From: Chitinophagales bacterium
GTDB lineage: Bacteria; Bacteroidota; Bacteroidia; Chitinophagales; LD1
Length of the DNA: 64,000 nucleotides
Direction of reading: 5' to 3'
Assembly (NCBI GenBank): GCA_019638515.1
Contig: JAHBTS010000002.1
Coordinates: forward strand, 365,558 to 429,557
Positions 36,795-44,614 of this stretch are shown here, piece by piece. The position numbers were made by a program, and so were the translations under genes. Under the pieces are notes generated by a model that saw nothing but the letters and a program-made list of their open reading frames with translations, ran no database searches and was not told the DNA's origin. Every line of letters starts with the position of its first letter. Position 1 is the first letter of the stretch.

Positions 36795-37490
36795 ATGAAA
36801 CTAACTAAAAAAAGAAAGGCGGTAGCTGGTAAAGTTGATAAAGACAAGCTCTATTCGCTGGAGGCAGCTTCTTCCTTAGTAAAAGAAGTGAACACTGCAA
36901 AATTCGATGCTTCAGTTGATTTACACGTAGCATTGGGTGTAGATCCTAAAAAAGCAGACCAAGCTATTCGTGGTACCACTGCGCTTCCTCACGGAACAGG
37001 TAAAACCAAAAAAGTATTGGTATTAACTACTCCCGACAAAGAAGATGAAGCAAAAAAATCTGGAGCAGATTACGTAGGATTAGAAGAATTTGTTCAAAAA
37101 ATTGAAGGTGGTTGGATAGATTTTGATGTAGTAATTGCTACACCAAACGTAATGGCAAAAATTGCCAAAATCGGTAAAATCTTAGGACCAAGAAACTTAA
37201 TGCCGAATCCAAAATCGGGCACAGTTACACCAGAAGTTGGCAAAGCAGTTGAAGAAGTAAAGAAAGGTAAAATTGCCTTTAAGGTAGATAAGTTCGGTAT
37301 TGTACACACATCTATCGGTCGTGTTAGTTTTTCACCAGCTCAAATAAATGAAAATGCTGCCGCTCTATTGGTAACACTTTCTAAAATGAAACCTGCTACT
37401 GCTAAAGGTATCTACTTTAAAAGCATTAGCATGGCAAGCACCATGAGCCCGGGCATAAATGTTGATTACAAAACAGTTGCTGGTATCTAA
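36795..37490 (+). CDS. rplA: Ribosomal protein L1 (uL1)
   Basis: A 231-residue L1, the stalk protein at the ribosomal E site and a translational repressor of its own operon. Motifs are [25 protein letters not shown] and [13 protein letters not shown], then [19 protein letters not shown]. It lies 82 nt after rplK and 28 nt before rplJ. Start ATG 36795. Confidence 0.98.
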   Translation: MKLTKKRKAVAGKVDKDKLYSLEAASSLVKEVNTAKFDASVDLHVALGVDPKKADQAIRGTTALPHGTGKTKKVLVLTTPDKEDEAKKSGADYVGLEEFVQKIEGGWIDFDVVIATPNVMAKIAKIGKILGPRNLMPNPKSGTVTPEVGKAVEEVKKGKIAFKVDKFGIVHTSIGRVSFSPAQINENAAALLVTLSKMKPATAKGIYFKSISMASTMSPGINVDYKTVAGI

Positions 37491-37518
37491 TTTCAAATCT
37501 TTTAAATTTTGAGCAATC

Positions 37519-38043
37519 ATGACAAAAACAGAAAAAACACAAGAAATACAAGACCTGAAAGAAAAATTCAGTGCTGCACAATATTTTTATTTAACCGATT
37601 CTTCTACGCTGAATGTTGAAACCATCAACAAATTCCGCAGACTTTGCTTTAGCAAAGGCGTAGAGTTCCGCATTGCTAAAAACACGCTTATTAAAAAAGC
37701 ATTAGAGCAAGTAGGCGAGCAATACGAAGAGTTGTATCCACTGTTAAATGGCCCAACTGGCGTATTATTTTCAACAGAAGGCGCAGTGCCTGCTAAACTT
37801 TTAAAAGAGTTTCGCGGTGCCGACAAAAAGAAACCGGTTCTAAAAGGTGCTTATATTGATAGCAGTATCTTTGTTGGCGATAACCAATTAGAAGCACTTG
37901 CTGCATTAAAGAGCAAAGACGAATTGTTGGGCGAAATCATCAGCTTACTACAATCTCCTGCTCGCAATGTTATCAGTGCATTGCAAGGCTCTTCGGCTCA
38001 AAAAATTGCCGGCTTGGTAAAAGCATTAGAAGAAAGAGGTTAA
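37519..38043 (+). CDS. rplJ: Ribosomal protein L10 (uL10)
   Basis: A 174-residue L10, which anchors the L7/L12 dimers on the ribosome. Seen are FYLTDSSTLNVETINKFRR, then FRIAKNTLIKKALEQ and LLNGPTGVLFS, and the C-terminal helix (AGLVKALEERG) that binds L12. In most bacteria rplL follows directly. Here a terminator follows and no L7/L12 reading frame is present between this gene and nfu. Confidence 0.97.
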   Translation: MTKTEKTQEIQDLKEKFSAAQYFYLTDSSTLNVETINKFRRLCFSKGVEFRIAKNTLIKKALEQVGEQYEELYPLLNGPTGVLFSTEGAVPAKLLKEFRGADKKKPVLKGAYIDSSIFVGDNQLEALAALKSKDELLGEIISLLQSPARNVISALQGSSAQKIAGLVKALEERG

Positions 38044-38065
38044 TACCAACCGTACTATATTCTAC

Positions 38066-38097
38066 AAAAAAGGTTGCCATTTGGCAACCTTTTTTAT
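38066..38097 (+). terminator. Terminator of the rplKAJ unit
   Basis: Arms AGGTTGCC (38071-38078) and GGCAACCT (38083-38090) with a 4-nt loop, followed by TTTTTT and preceded by AAAAAA, so it can act on both strands. It lies 22 nt after the rplJ stop. Confidence 0.88.
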
Positions 38098-38130
38098 TTA
38101 AGAGATACAATAAATTTCTCTACCAATCCA

Positions 38131-38162
38131 AAATAAAAATGGCTGCCAAAATAGCAGCCATT
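38131..38162 (-). terminator. Terminator of the tRNA-fMet gene
   Basis: Arms AATGGCTGC (38138-38146) and GCAGCCATT (38154-38162) are followed on the minus strand by ATTTTTATTTT. The hairpin begins 8 nt after the tRNA 3' end. Confidence 0.75.
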
Positions 38163-38169
38163 CCTTTAG

Positions 38170-38242
38170 TTGCGGGGGCAAGACTCGAACTTGCGGCCTT
38201 TGGGTTATGAGCCCAACGAGCTACCAACTGCTCCACCCCGCG
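38170..38242 (-). tRNA. Initiator tRNA-fMet (CAT anticodon)
   Basis: The 73-nt molecule folds as a full cloverleaf. The acceptor is CGCGGGG with CCCCGCA, the D stem is GAGC/GCTC, the anticodon stem is TTGGG/CCCAA with loop CTCATAA, and the T stem is GCAAG/CTTGC with loop TTCGAGT. Three initiator marks are visible: the unpaired C1 x A72, the three G-C pairs next to the anticodon loop, and the A11-T24 pair. The 3' CCA is not encoded (ACT follows). It is convergent with rplJ and has its own terminator. Confidence 0.95.
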
Positions 38243-38331
38243 ATGCGGCTGCAAACATAGCATTTACATTCAGAAACTCTAATTAAAATTGATAAAACTT
38301 TTTTCAACTTAAATCAGTTACCTTTGCCTCA

Positions 38332-38604
38332 ATGAATACTTCAAAAAAACTACTCGAAAAAATTGAAGCCAGTTTAAACACCATGCGCCCATATTTAATT
38401 GCCGATGGTGGAAATGTGGAAGTGGTAGAAGTTACAAGCGATATGCAGGTTATTGTAAAATTAACCGGCTCTTGCAGCACTTGCCCTCAAAGCTTTATGA
38501 CCATGAAAGCCGGTATTGAAACCGCTGTAAAACAAGCCGTGCCGGAAGTAAAAAGCGTAGTTGCCCTCAATACAAAACCTCAGTTCCAAAGTAGCGAAGA
38601 ATGA
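38332..38604 (+). CDS. NifU C-terminal domain protein (Nfu-type iron-sulfur carrier)
   Basis: The 90-residue protein is a stand-alone Nfu domain that carries an iron-sulfur cluster for transfer to apoproteins. Motifs are PYLIADGGNVEVV near residue 20 and the cluster-binding Cys48 and Cys51 in GSCSTCPQS, then MKAGIETAV. A TACCTTTG box at 38319-38326 lies 5 nt before the ATG and may be its -7 promoter element, but no -33 box is at the expected distance. The stop overlaps the start of pyrF by 4 nt (ATGA). Confidence 0.9.
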   Translation: MNTSKKLLEKIEASLNTMRPYLIADGGNVEVVEVTSDMQVIVKLTGSCSTCPQSFMTMKAGIETAVKQAVPEVKSVVALNTKPQFQSSEE

Positions 38605-39422
38605 CCAAGCAAGAACTAACGGCAGAAATTTTCAAGAAAAATAGTATGCTCTGTGTAGGCTTAGATAGCGATATAAACTTAATACCTAAGCACCTTCTCC
38701 AGTATGCCGATCCTATTTTTGAATTCAACAAACAAATAATTGACGCCACACACCAAGTTACCGTAGCCTATAAACCCAATATAGCCTTTTATGAAGCAAT
38801 GGGAATAGAAGGATGGAAAAGCCTCGAAAAAACCATTCAATACCTAAACAAAAACTATCCCGAATGCTTTACCATTGCCGATGCCAAACGGGGCGATATT
38901 GGCAACACCTCCTCCATGTATGCCAAAGCATTTTTTGAATGGTTAAACTTCCACTCAGTTACCGTAGCACCGTACATGGGCAACGATTCTGTAACTCCAT
39001 TTTTAAGCTATAAAAACAAATGGGTAATTCTATTGGGGCTAACTTCCAATAAAGGCAGCAACGATTTTCAATTTCAACCAATAGAAAACGAACACCTTTA
39101 CGAAAAAGTAATCCGTACCGCACAGCAATGGGGCAGTTCTGAGCAACTCATGTTTGTAACCGGTGCCACCCACCCTACCCAACTGGCAGGCATAAGAAAA
39201 TTGGCAGAAGAATACTTCTTTTTAGTTCCGGGAATTGGCGCACAAGGCGGCAGTATAGACGCTGTGTGCGAAAATGCCATAAATAGTTCCGGTGGGCTAC
39301 TTATCAATTCTGCACGGCAAATTATTTATGCCTCTCCCAACGAAGACTTTGCCGAAACAGCCTATAACATGGCATTGCAAACCGTAAAACCCATGCAAAA
39401 ATTCTTAACTGCGCTTGTGTAG
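38601..39422 (+). CDS. pyrF: Orotidine 5'-phosphate decarboxylase
   Basis: The enzyme decarboxylates OMP to UMP in pyrimidine synthesis. The 273-residue length fits the type 2 family found in Bacteroidota. Motifs are LCVGLDSD, YKPNIAFYEAMG, the catalytic FTIADAKRGDIGNTSSMYA (Asp-Lys-Asp array), PYMGNDSVTPF and VPGIGAQGG. It overlaps the nfu stop by 4 nt, so the two genes are translationally coupled. No other pyr gene is nearby. Confidence 0.95.
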   Translation: MTKQELTAEIFKKNSMLCVGLDSDINLIPKHLLQYADPIFEFNKQIIDATHQVTVAYKPNIAFYEAMGIEGWKSLEKTIQYLNKNYPECFTIADAKRGDIGNTSSMYAKAFFEWLNFHSVTVAPYMGNDSVTPFLSYKNKWVILLGLTSNKGSNDFQFQPIENEHLYEKVIRTAQQWGSSEQLMFVTGATHPTQLAGIRKLAEEYFFLVPGIGAQGGSIDAVCENAINSSGGLLINSARQIIYASPNEDFAETAYNMALQTVKPMQKFLTALV

Positions 39423-39465
39423 CTCAGAAACATTCTTCTATATTACGCAAAAATCAACAACACCA

Positions 39466-40248
39466 ATGAAACAATTTGCTATTGCACTTCTATTACTTTC
39501 TAGCCTTTCAATAACTGCACAAAAAAACAAGAACCAGGAAACTGCACCTGCAGAACAAAAAAGCACTTCCCCCGACTTATTTTCCTTGCAAATGAGCATC
39601 TATAAAAATGCAGTGAAGTACTACGATTTGCAAGCCGCCTCGGTAGCACTATACAATGCCATAGCACTTAAACCCGAAAGAAAAGATTTATACGACTCCC
39701 TCACCTACTTATACTTTGCAGGCGAACGCTACGGGCAAGTATATTTAATGGGAGAAGATATCTTAAAACGCGATGAAAACCGCAATGATATTCGCGAAAT
39801 GCTGGCAGTAGCCAAGCAAGCACTCAATATGCCCAAAGAAGCATTAGCCGATTACGAAAAAATATTCAACGCCACCAAAGAGTTGCAGTACTTATACCAA
39901 GTTGCCACCTTACAATACCAATTGAAACGTTTTGGAGAGTGCATTGCATCTTTAGAGCAAATTATTGCCAACCCTGAATCTGAAAAGAAACAAATTGCCA
40001 TTAAAAACCAAGATGGCGGAGGGCAAAATGTACCCATGAAAGCAGCCGCCTTTAACGTAAAAGGAATTTGTGCCTTAGAAGTAAACCAAGACGATGCTGC
40101 TAAAGAAAACTTTAACGAAGCACTGAAACTATTCCCGGATTTTATATTGGCTAAAAATAACTTAACACTGGTGGAGCAACGCAAAGCAGCAGCAGCCAAA
40201 ACAAACACAACTCCTAAAACTACCGGCACCCCCGCACCAAAAAAATAA
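39466..40248 (+). CDS. Secreted TPR-repeat protein
   Basis: I use ATG 39466 (MKQFAIALLLLSSLSITAQ) because it gives a signal peptide with cleavage near Ala-Gln; an earlier in-frame ATG at 39415 overlaps pyrF. The 260-residue product holds about four TPR-like helix pairs (residues ~40-225) and ends in an Ala/Lys/Thr/Pro-rich tail. TPR proteins serve as scaffolds; here the location is the periplasm or the outer membrane. The partner is unknown. Confidence 0.82.
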   Translation: MKQFAIALLLLSSLSITAQKNKNQETAPAEQKSTSPDLFSLQMSIYKNAVKYYDLQAASVALYNAIALKPERKDLYDSLTYLYFAGERYGQVYLMGEDILKRDENRNDIREMLAVAKQALNMPKEALADYEKIFNATKELQYLYQVATLQYQLKRFGECIASLEQIIANPESEKKQIAIKNQDGGGQNVPMKAAAFNVKGICALEVNQDDAAKENFNEALKLFPDFILAKNNLTLVEQRKAAAAKTNTTPKTTGTPAPKK

Positions 40249-40265
40249 GCACCATTTAGCTTAGA

Positions 40266-41159
40266 ATGAAAAAAGTTTTAGTACTGTTCTACTCCCAAAC
40301 CGGACAACTAAAAAAAATAGTCCACTCCTTTGTTTCCGGTTTGCAATCGGCACAAACTGAGGTAGAAATAGTAGAACTTCAACCTAAAGAAAAATATCCC
40401 TTTCCGTGGACTTCCGATACCTTTTTTGGAGCCATGCCCGATAGCGTATTGCAGCACGGAACCGCACTCGAAACGCCTACCTTTCGACATAGCAATTACG
40501 ACTTGGTAGTTTTTGCTTACCAGCCGTGGTTTCTTTCACCCAGCATTCCTGCTACTGCAATTTTGCAACTCCCCGAAGTAAAAGCACGAATATACAACAC
40601 ACCTATTGTAACCATTATTGGCGCAAGAAACATGTGGCTCAATGCCCAAGAAAAAGTAAAAACATTACTAAAAGCAAACAACGCACACTTGGTTGCCAAT
40701 GCCGCTTTAGTAGATAAGGCACATAACTTAATAAGCGTATTAACCGTAATGCGTTGGATGTTTGAAGGGAAACAAGAAGCATCGCGTTGGCTTCCCGCTT
40801 CTGGAGTTTCAGAAAAAGATATTCGCGAAATAGCAACAGCAGGCACATTCACACAGCAATACTTACAAGAAAACAAGCTGCCTGCACTTCAACAAAAGTT
40901 TATTGAAATTCGAGCAGTTGAAGTAGATACCAATTTAATGTTTGTTGAAAAAAGAGCAGGAAAACTCTTTAGCCTATGGGCAAACTTTATACATAAGCAA
41001 CCCAACAAAATATGGTGGAGCAGGGTGTTTAAATGGTATTTAATTATTGCCATCTTCTTAATTGCGCCAATAGTTTTAGCTGTTTACAGCATACTGTTTA
41101 AACCATTCTTATTTGCATCTATACACAAAGAAAAAGAATACTATTTGAATACGGTTTGA
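40266..41159 (+). CDS. Flavodoxin-fold protein resembling DarA, with C-terminal membrane helix
   Basis: The 297-residue protein opens with a flavodoxin-like phosphate loop (VLVLFYSQTGQLKKIVHSF) and continues with YPFPWTSDTFFGAMPDSV, then YDLVVFAYQPWFLSPSIP and IVTIIGARNMWLNAQEKV. This pattern recalls proteins annotated as the dialkylresorcinol condensing enzyme DarA in other Bacteroidota. I recognise it from memory only. A transmembrane helix near residues 258-282 (WYLIIAIFLIAPIVLAVYSI) is followed by a short basic tail. The usual partner DarB, a ketosynthase, is not in this window. It starts 17 nt after the TPR gene. The biochemical role is unproven; a general NAD(P)H:quinone-type oxidoreductase is the alternative. 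Confidence 0.7.
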   Translation: MKKVLVLFYSQTGQLKKIVHSFVSGLQSAQTEVEIVELQPKEKYPFPWTSDTFFGAMPDSVLQHGTALETPTFRHSNYDLVVFAYQPWFLSPSIPATAILQLPEVKARIYNTPIVTIIGARNMWLNAQEKVKTLLKANNAHLVANAALVDKAHNLISVLTVMRWMFEGKQEASRWLPASGVSEKDIREIATAGTFTQQYLQENKLPALQQKFIEIRAVEVDTNLMFVEKRAGKLFSLWANFIHKQPNKIWWSRVFKWYLIIAIFLIAPIVLAVYSILFKPFLFASIHKEKEYYLNTV

Positions 41160-41182
41160 ATTACTTTCTTTTGCCTCCGTAA

Positions 41183-41809
41183 ATGGAAGTACTAAAGGAA
41201 CTATACATCATAAGACATGGGCAAACCAACCACAACGCCCAAGGCATCATACAAGGAAAAGGCGTAAACCTGCCGCTAAACGAATTGGGGCAAAAACAAG
41301 CACAGCAGTTTTTCGATGCCTATAAGCATATTCCTTTCGATAAAATGTATGCCTCATCGCTCCTTCGTGCTCAGCAATCTATTGAACGCTTTAAACAGCA
41401 AAATGTACCATTAGAAATAAGTTCCGACTTAGACGAAATTAGCTGGGGAAACATGGAAGGACAACAAAATACAGTTGAAAGCGATGCCAATTTCCAACAA
41501 ATGTTGCTCAACTGGAGCTATGGAAATATACACGATAAATTCCCCGGAGGCGAAAGCCCATTTGAACTTCAACAAAGACAACAGCGATTTCTAAAAAACC
41601 TTCTTGCCGCTCCCGAAAAAAAAATACTTATTGCCACACACGGGCGTTTTACGCGTGCATTTATGTGTACCCTTACCAACACCCATCTATCTAAAATGGA
41701 TAGCTTTCATCATGTAAACCTATGCCTTTATAAAGTGCATTACTTAGCCAACCATACATTCGAAATTCAATTACATTGCGATACAGCACACCTTCATACT
41801 TCATCTTAA
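41183..41809 (+). CDS. Histidine phosphatase family protein
   Basis: A 208-residue member of the phosphoglycerate mutase-like superfamily. It shows the RHG motif (IIRHGQTNHNAQGIIQG), the MYASSLLRAQQSIERF block and the second catalytic His in ILIATHGRF. Substrates in this family include sugar phosphates, alpha-ribazole phosphate and phosphoproteins, and sequence alone cannot decide. It is in the co-directional run, 23 nt after the DarA-like gene. Confidence 0.9.
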   Translation: MEVLKELYIIRHGQTNHNAQGIIQGKGVNLPLNELGQKQAQQFFDAYKHIPFDKMYASSLLRAQQSIERFKQQNVPLEISSDLDEISWGNMEGQQNTVESDANFQQMLLNWSYGNIHDKFPGGESPFELQQRQQRFLKNLLAAPEKKILIATHGRFTRAFMCTLTNTHLSKMDSFHHVNLCLYKVHYLANHTFEIQLHCDTAHLHTSS

Positions 41810-41823
41810 TTACATTCAACAAT

Positions 41824-42639
41824 ATGAAAAAATACTTGCCATTGCTTGCCAGCCTTGCGCTTGTTGCCTGCCAAAACCAAAACGCACCATCTACCGAAGC
41901 AACGGGTACCACCACCGATTCTACCACAGTAAACAACACTCCTGCGCCTACGGCCGACAACAGCCGCAACACATTGGACTGGAAAGGTATTTACAAAGGC
42001 ACATTACCCTGTGCCGATTGCAGCGGCATAGAAACCAGCATTGAACTTACAGACAGCAACACCTTTACCTTACACCAACTCTATAAAGAAAAAAAAGCAA
42101 CATCTTTTACCGAAAAAGGAAAGTTTGAATGGAATACAAGCGGCAGCCACATCTATTGCTTACTGCCAAATGATACCATACAATATCAAGTAGGCGAAAA
42201 CCAACTAATACAGTTAGATAGAGAAGGCAATAAAATAACAGGCCCACTTGCATCCAACTATATTCTAAAAAAGGTAACTTCAGCAGGCAATATGGCAGTA
42301 CCCATTACCAATACCAAATGGCTATTAAAAGCAATAGAAAACAAAACCATTACATCATCGAGTAAAAAAGAACTGTTTTTGCTTTTGCAAGCAGCCGATA
42401 ATCGCTTTAGCGCATTCATGGGTTGCAACAACATTGCCGGATCGTTTGAGATTAAAGGCAACAACACCATTGCATTCTCACAAGGATTAAGCACCATGAT
42501 GGCATGCGAAAACATGCAAACAGAAACAGCTTTCAACCAAATTTTACCAACCGTTACCTCCTATAAACTTTCGGGCAACACACTGCAACTCTTTGTAAAA
42601 GAAAAATTAGTGTTGAATTTTGTTGCAGAAAGCAAGTAA
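41824..42639 (+). CDS. NlpE-META fusion lipoprotein
   Basis: The start at ATG 41824 gives a lipoprotein signal (LASLALVACQN, with lipidation Cys) and 271 residues. An in-frame ATG at 41776 lies inside the previous gene. After a Thr-rich linker, residues ~55-140 are an NlpE N-terminal domain (YKGTLPCADCSGIETSIEL, carrying a CxxC). Residues ~160-271 are a META/HslJ domain (ITNTKWLL, MGCNNIAGSFEI, STMMACENMQTETAF). NlpE domains report envelope or copper stress in E. coli, and META proteins are linked to heat and antibiotic stress. The joint role here is inferred. Confidence 0.88.
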   Translation: MKKYLPLLASLALVACQNQNAPSTEATGTTTDSTTVNNTPAPTADNSRNTLDWKGIYKGTLPCADCSGIETSIELTDSNTFTLHQLYKEKKATSFTEKGKFEWNTSGSHIYCLLPNDTIQYQVGENQLIQLDREGNKITGPLASNYILKKVTSAGNMAVPITNTKWLLKAIENKTITSSSKKELFLLLQAADNRFSAFMGCNNIAGSFEIKGNNTIAFSQGLSTMMACENMQTETAFNQILPTVTSYKLSGNTLQLFVKEKLVLNFVAESK

Positions 42640-42677
42640 GCCTTACAATGTTTCTGCTTTTTCGCTTTCTTTGAAGC

Positions 42678-44558
42678 GTGTCAGATATTATTCGATTATT
42701 ACCCGATTCCATTGCCAACCAAATAGCAGCCGGTGAAGTAATTCAGCGCCCCGCTTCCGTTGTAAAAGAACTGGTAGAAAACTCCATAGATTCGGGAGCA
42801 ACCGCTATTCAAATTATCATTAAAAATGCGGGAAAAACCCTTATTCAAATTATAGATAATGGTTGCGGCATGAGCAGTACCGATGCCCGCATGAGTTTTG
42901 AAAAACACGCTACCTCTAAAATTTCAAAAGCCGAAGATTTGTTCAATATACGCACTATGGGTTTTAGGGGCGAAGCCTTAGCTTCGGTTGCCGCCATTGC
43001 GCAAGTAGAAATGAAAACAAAACTTCACGATGAAGACACCGGCACACACATAGAAATTGAAGGCTCCAAAATAATTCGCCACGAACCATGCCAAACCACA
43101 TCGGGTACTTCTATTCTCGTTAAAAATTTATTCTTCAACGTTCCTGCCCGCAGAAATTTTCTAAAAAGCGAAAATGTAGAGCTTAAAAATATTATAGAAG
43201 AACTTACACGCACAGCCCTAGCTCATCCCAATATTGCATTTAAACTTTACCACAACGATCATGAACTTTACAACCTCAAAAGCAGTAATTTAAAACAACG
43301 AATTATTCAAATCTTTGGCGATAGCTATGCACAAAAAGTTGTACCCCTCGAAGAAAAATCGTATTCACTCAATGTATATGGCTTTATTGGCAAACCAAGC
43401 GCTGCAAAAAAAAGCAGAGGAGAGCAATACTTCTTTGTAAACAACCGATTCATAAAATCGCCCTACCTGCACCATGCCGTTATGCAGGCATACGAAGAAA
43501 TGCTAAGCAAAGAACATTTCCCGTTTTACGTTATATTTTTAGAAATAGATCCTGCGCGTATAGATATAAACGTACATCCGCAGAAATACGAAGTAAAATT
43601 TGAGGATGAAAAACTACTCTACACCTTTGTGAATTTGGGAGCTAAACACGCCTTGGGGGCTTATAGTATTGCTCCATCTATAGATTTTAACCAAGAGCAA
43701 CATTTAGATGCCATTGGTGCTTTCACCAACAATAATTTTACAGGTAGCAGTGTTATTAGCCAAACTCCCGAACTTAACCGTGAGGCAAAAAAATTTGCCC
43801 CTCCCAGCAATTTTAAACCATTAGATAACACCCCGCGCAACTGGCAAATTTTAAACCAAACCCATGTTGCACATAACCATACCGAAATACCGCCCTTTAC
43901 ACATGCCGCCCCCACGCCAAATACGGCAGCCAAAACCGAATCTCCATCGGAACTTACATTCCGATCCTCGCAAGCAGCAGACAAAGGTGTAGTACAGCCG
44001 CACCAATTGCATAGGCGCTATATTGTGTCGCAAATTAAAAGCGGCATTATTCTTATAGACCAACAAGCAGCACACGAACGTATTTTATACGAACGCTACA
44101 TGCGCCTCTTAAAAAACAACCGAAGCACCAGCCAGCGGCAGCTCTTTCCGCAAACAGTACAGTTTGCACCAGCAGATGCCATTTTGCTAAAAGAAATTTT
44201 AGAAGAAATAAATAACCTCGGTTTTGAAGTGCAAGAATTTGGCGAAAACGCCTTTGTAATCCATTCATTCCCCGCAGATGTAAACAGCGGCAACGAACAG
44301 CAAGTATTAGAAGAACTACTGGAGCAATACAAAAACCAACTGCACATTACCAAATTCTCCAAACGCGAAAAAATGGCACAGGCACTTGCCGTTAGCTCTT
44401 CCATAAAATCGGGAAAAATACTTTCGGTAGAAGAAATGAAAACAATGATTGATGAGCTTTTTGCCTGCGACAATCCATACACCGCACCCAATGGTAGAAA
44501 CGCTATTGTTACCTTTAGCTTAGATGAACTAGAAAAGAAATTTGAAGGAAAAAAGTAA
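42678..44558 (+). CDS. mutL: DNA mismatch repair protein MutL
   Basis: MutL couples mismatch recognition to strand removal. The 626-residue protein starts with GTG 42678. N-terminal GHKL ATPase motifs are present: IANQIAAGEVIQRPASVVKELVENS, DNGCGM, and TMGFRGEALASVAAIAQ. The C-terminal dimerisation domain has DQQAAHERILYERY near residue 461, a variant of the endonuclease motif DQHA(X)2E(X)4E. The zinc-site Cys residues of latent-endonuclease MutLs (an ACxxA block and CPHGRP) are not seen; the second position reads APNGRN. Endonuclease activity is therefore doubtful. recJ follows 56 nt later. Confidence 0.96.
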   Translation: MSDIIRLLPDSIANQIAAGEVIQRPASVVKELVENSIDSGATAIQIIIKNAGKTLIQIIDNGCGMSSTDARMSFEKHATSKISKAEDLFNIRTMGFRGEALASVAAIAQVEMKTKLHDEDTGTHIEIEGSKIIRHEPCQTTSGTSILVKNLFFNVPARRNFLKSENVELKNIIEELTRTALAHPNIAFKLYHNDHELYNLKSSNLKQRIIQIFGDSYAQKVVPLEEKSYSLNVYGFIGKPSAAKKSRGEQYFFVNNRFIKSPYLHHAVMQAYEEMLSKEHFPFYVIFLEIDPARIDINVHPQKYEVKFEDEKLLYTFVNLGAKHALGAYSIAPSIDFNQEQHLDAIGAFTNNNFTGSSVISQTPELNREAKKFAPPSNFKPLDNTPRNWQILNQTHVAHNHTEIPPFTHAAPTPNTAAKTESPSELTFRSSQAADKGVVQPHQLHRRYIVSQIKSGIILIDQQAAHERILYERYMRLLKNNRSTSQRQLFPQTVQFAPADAILLKEILEEINNLGFEVQEFGENAFVIHSFPADVNSGNEQQVLEELLEQYKNQLHITKFSKREKMAQALAVSSSIKSGKILSVEEMKTMIDELFACDNPYTAPNGRNAIVTFSLDELEKKFEGKK

Positions 44559-44614
44559 GCGCGTATTCCCTCTTTCCACTAACCTTTATGTTTTAACCCA
44601 CCCAGCTATTTTCT

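Noticed and set aside
38044-38331. Possible L7/L12 gene or phage attachment site by the tRNA.
   Set aside because: No frame resembling L7/L12 is present, and no direct repeat or integrase gene lies near the tRNA.
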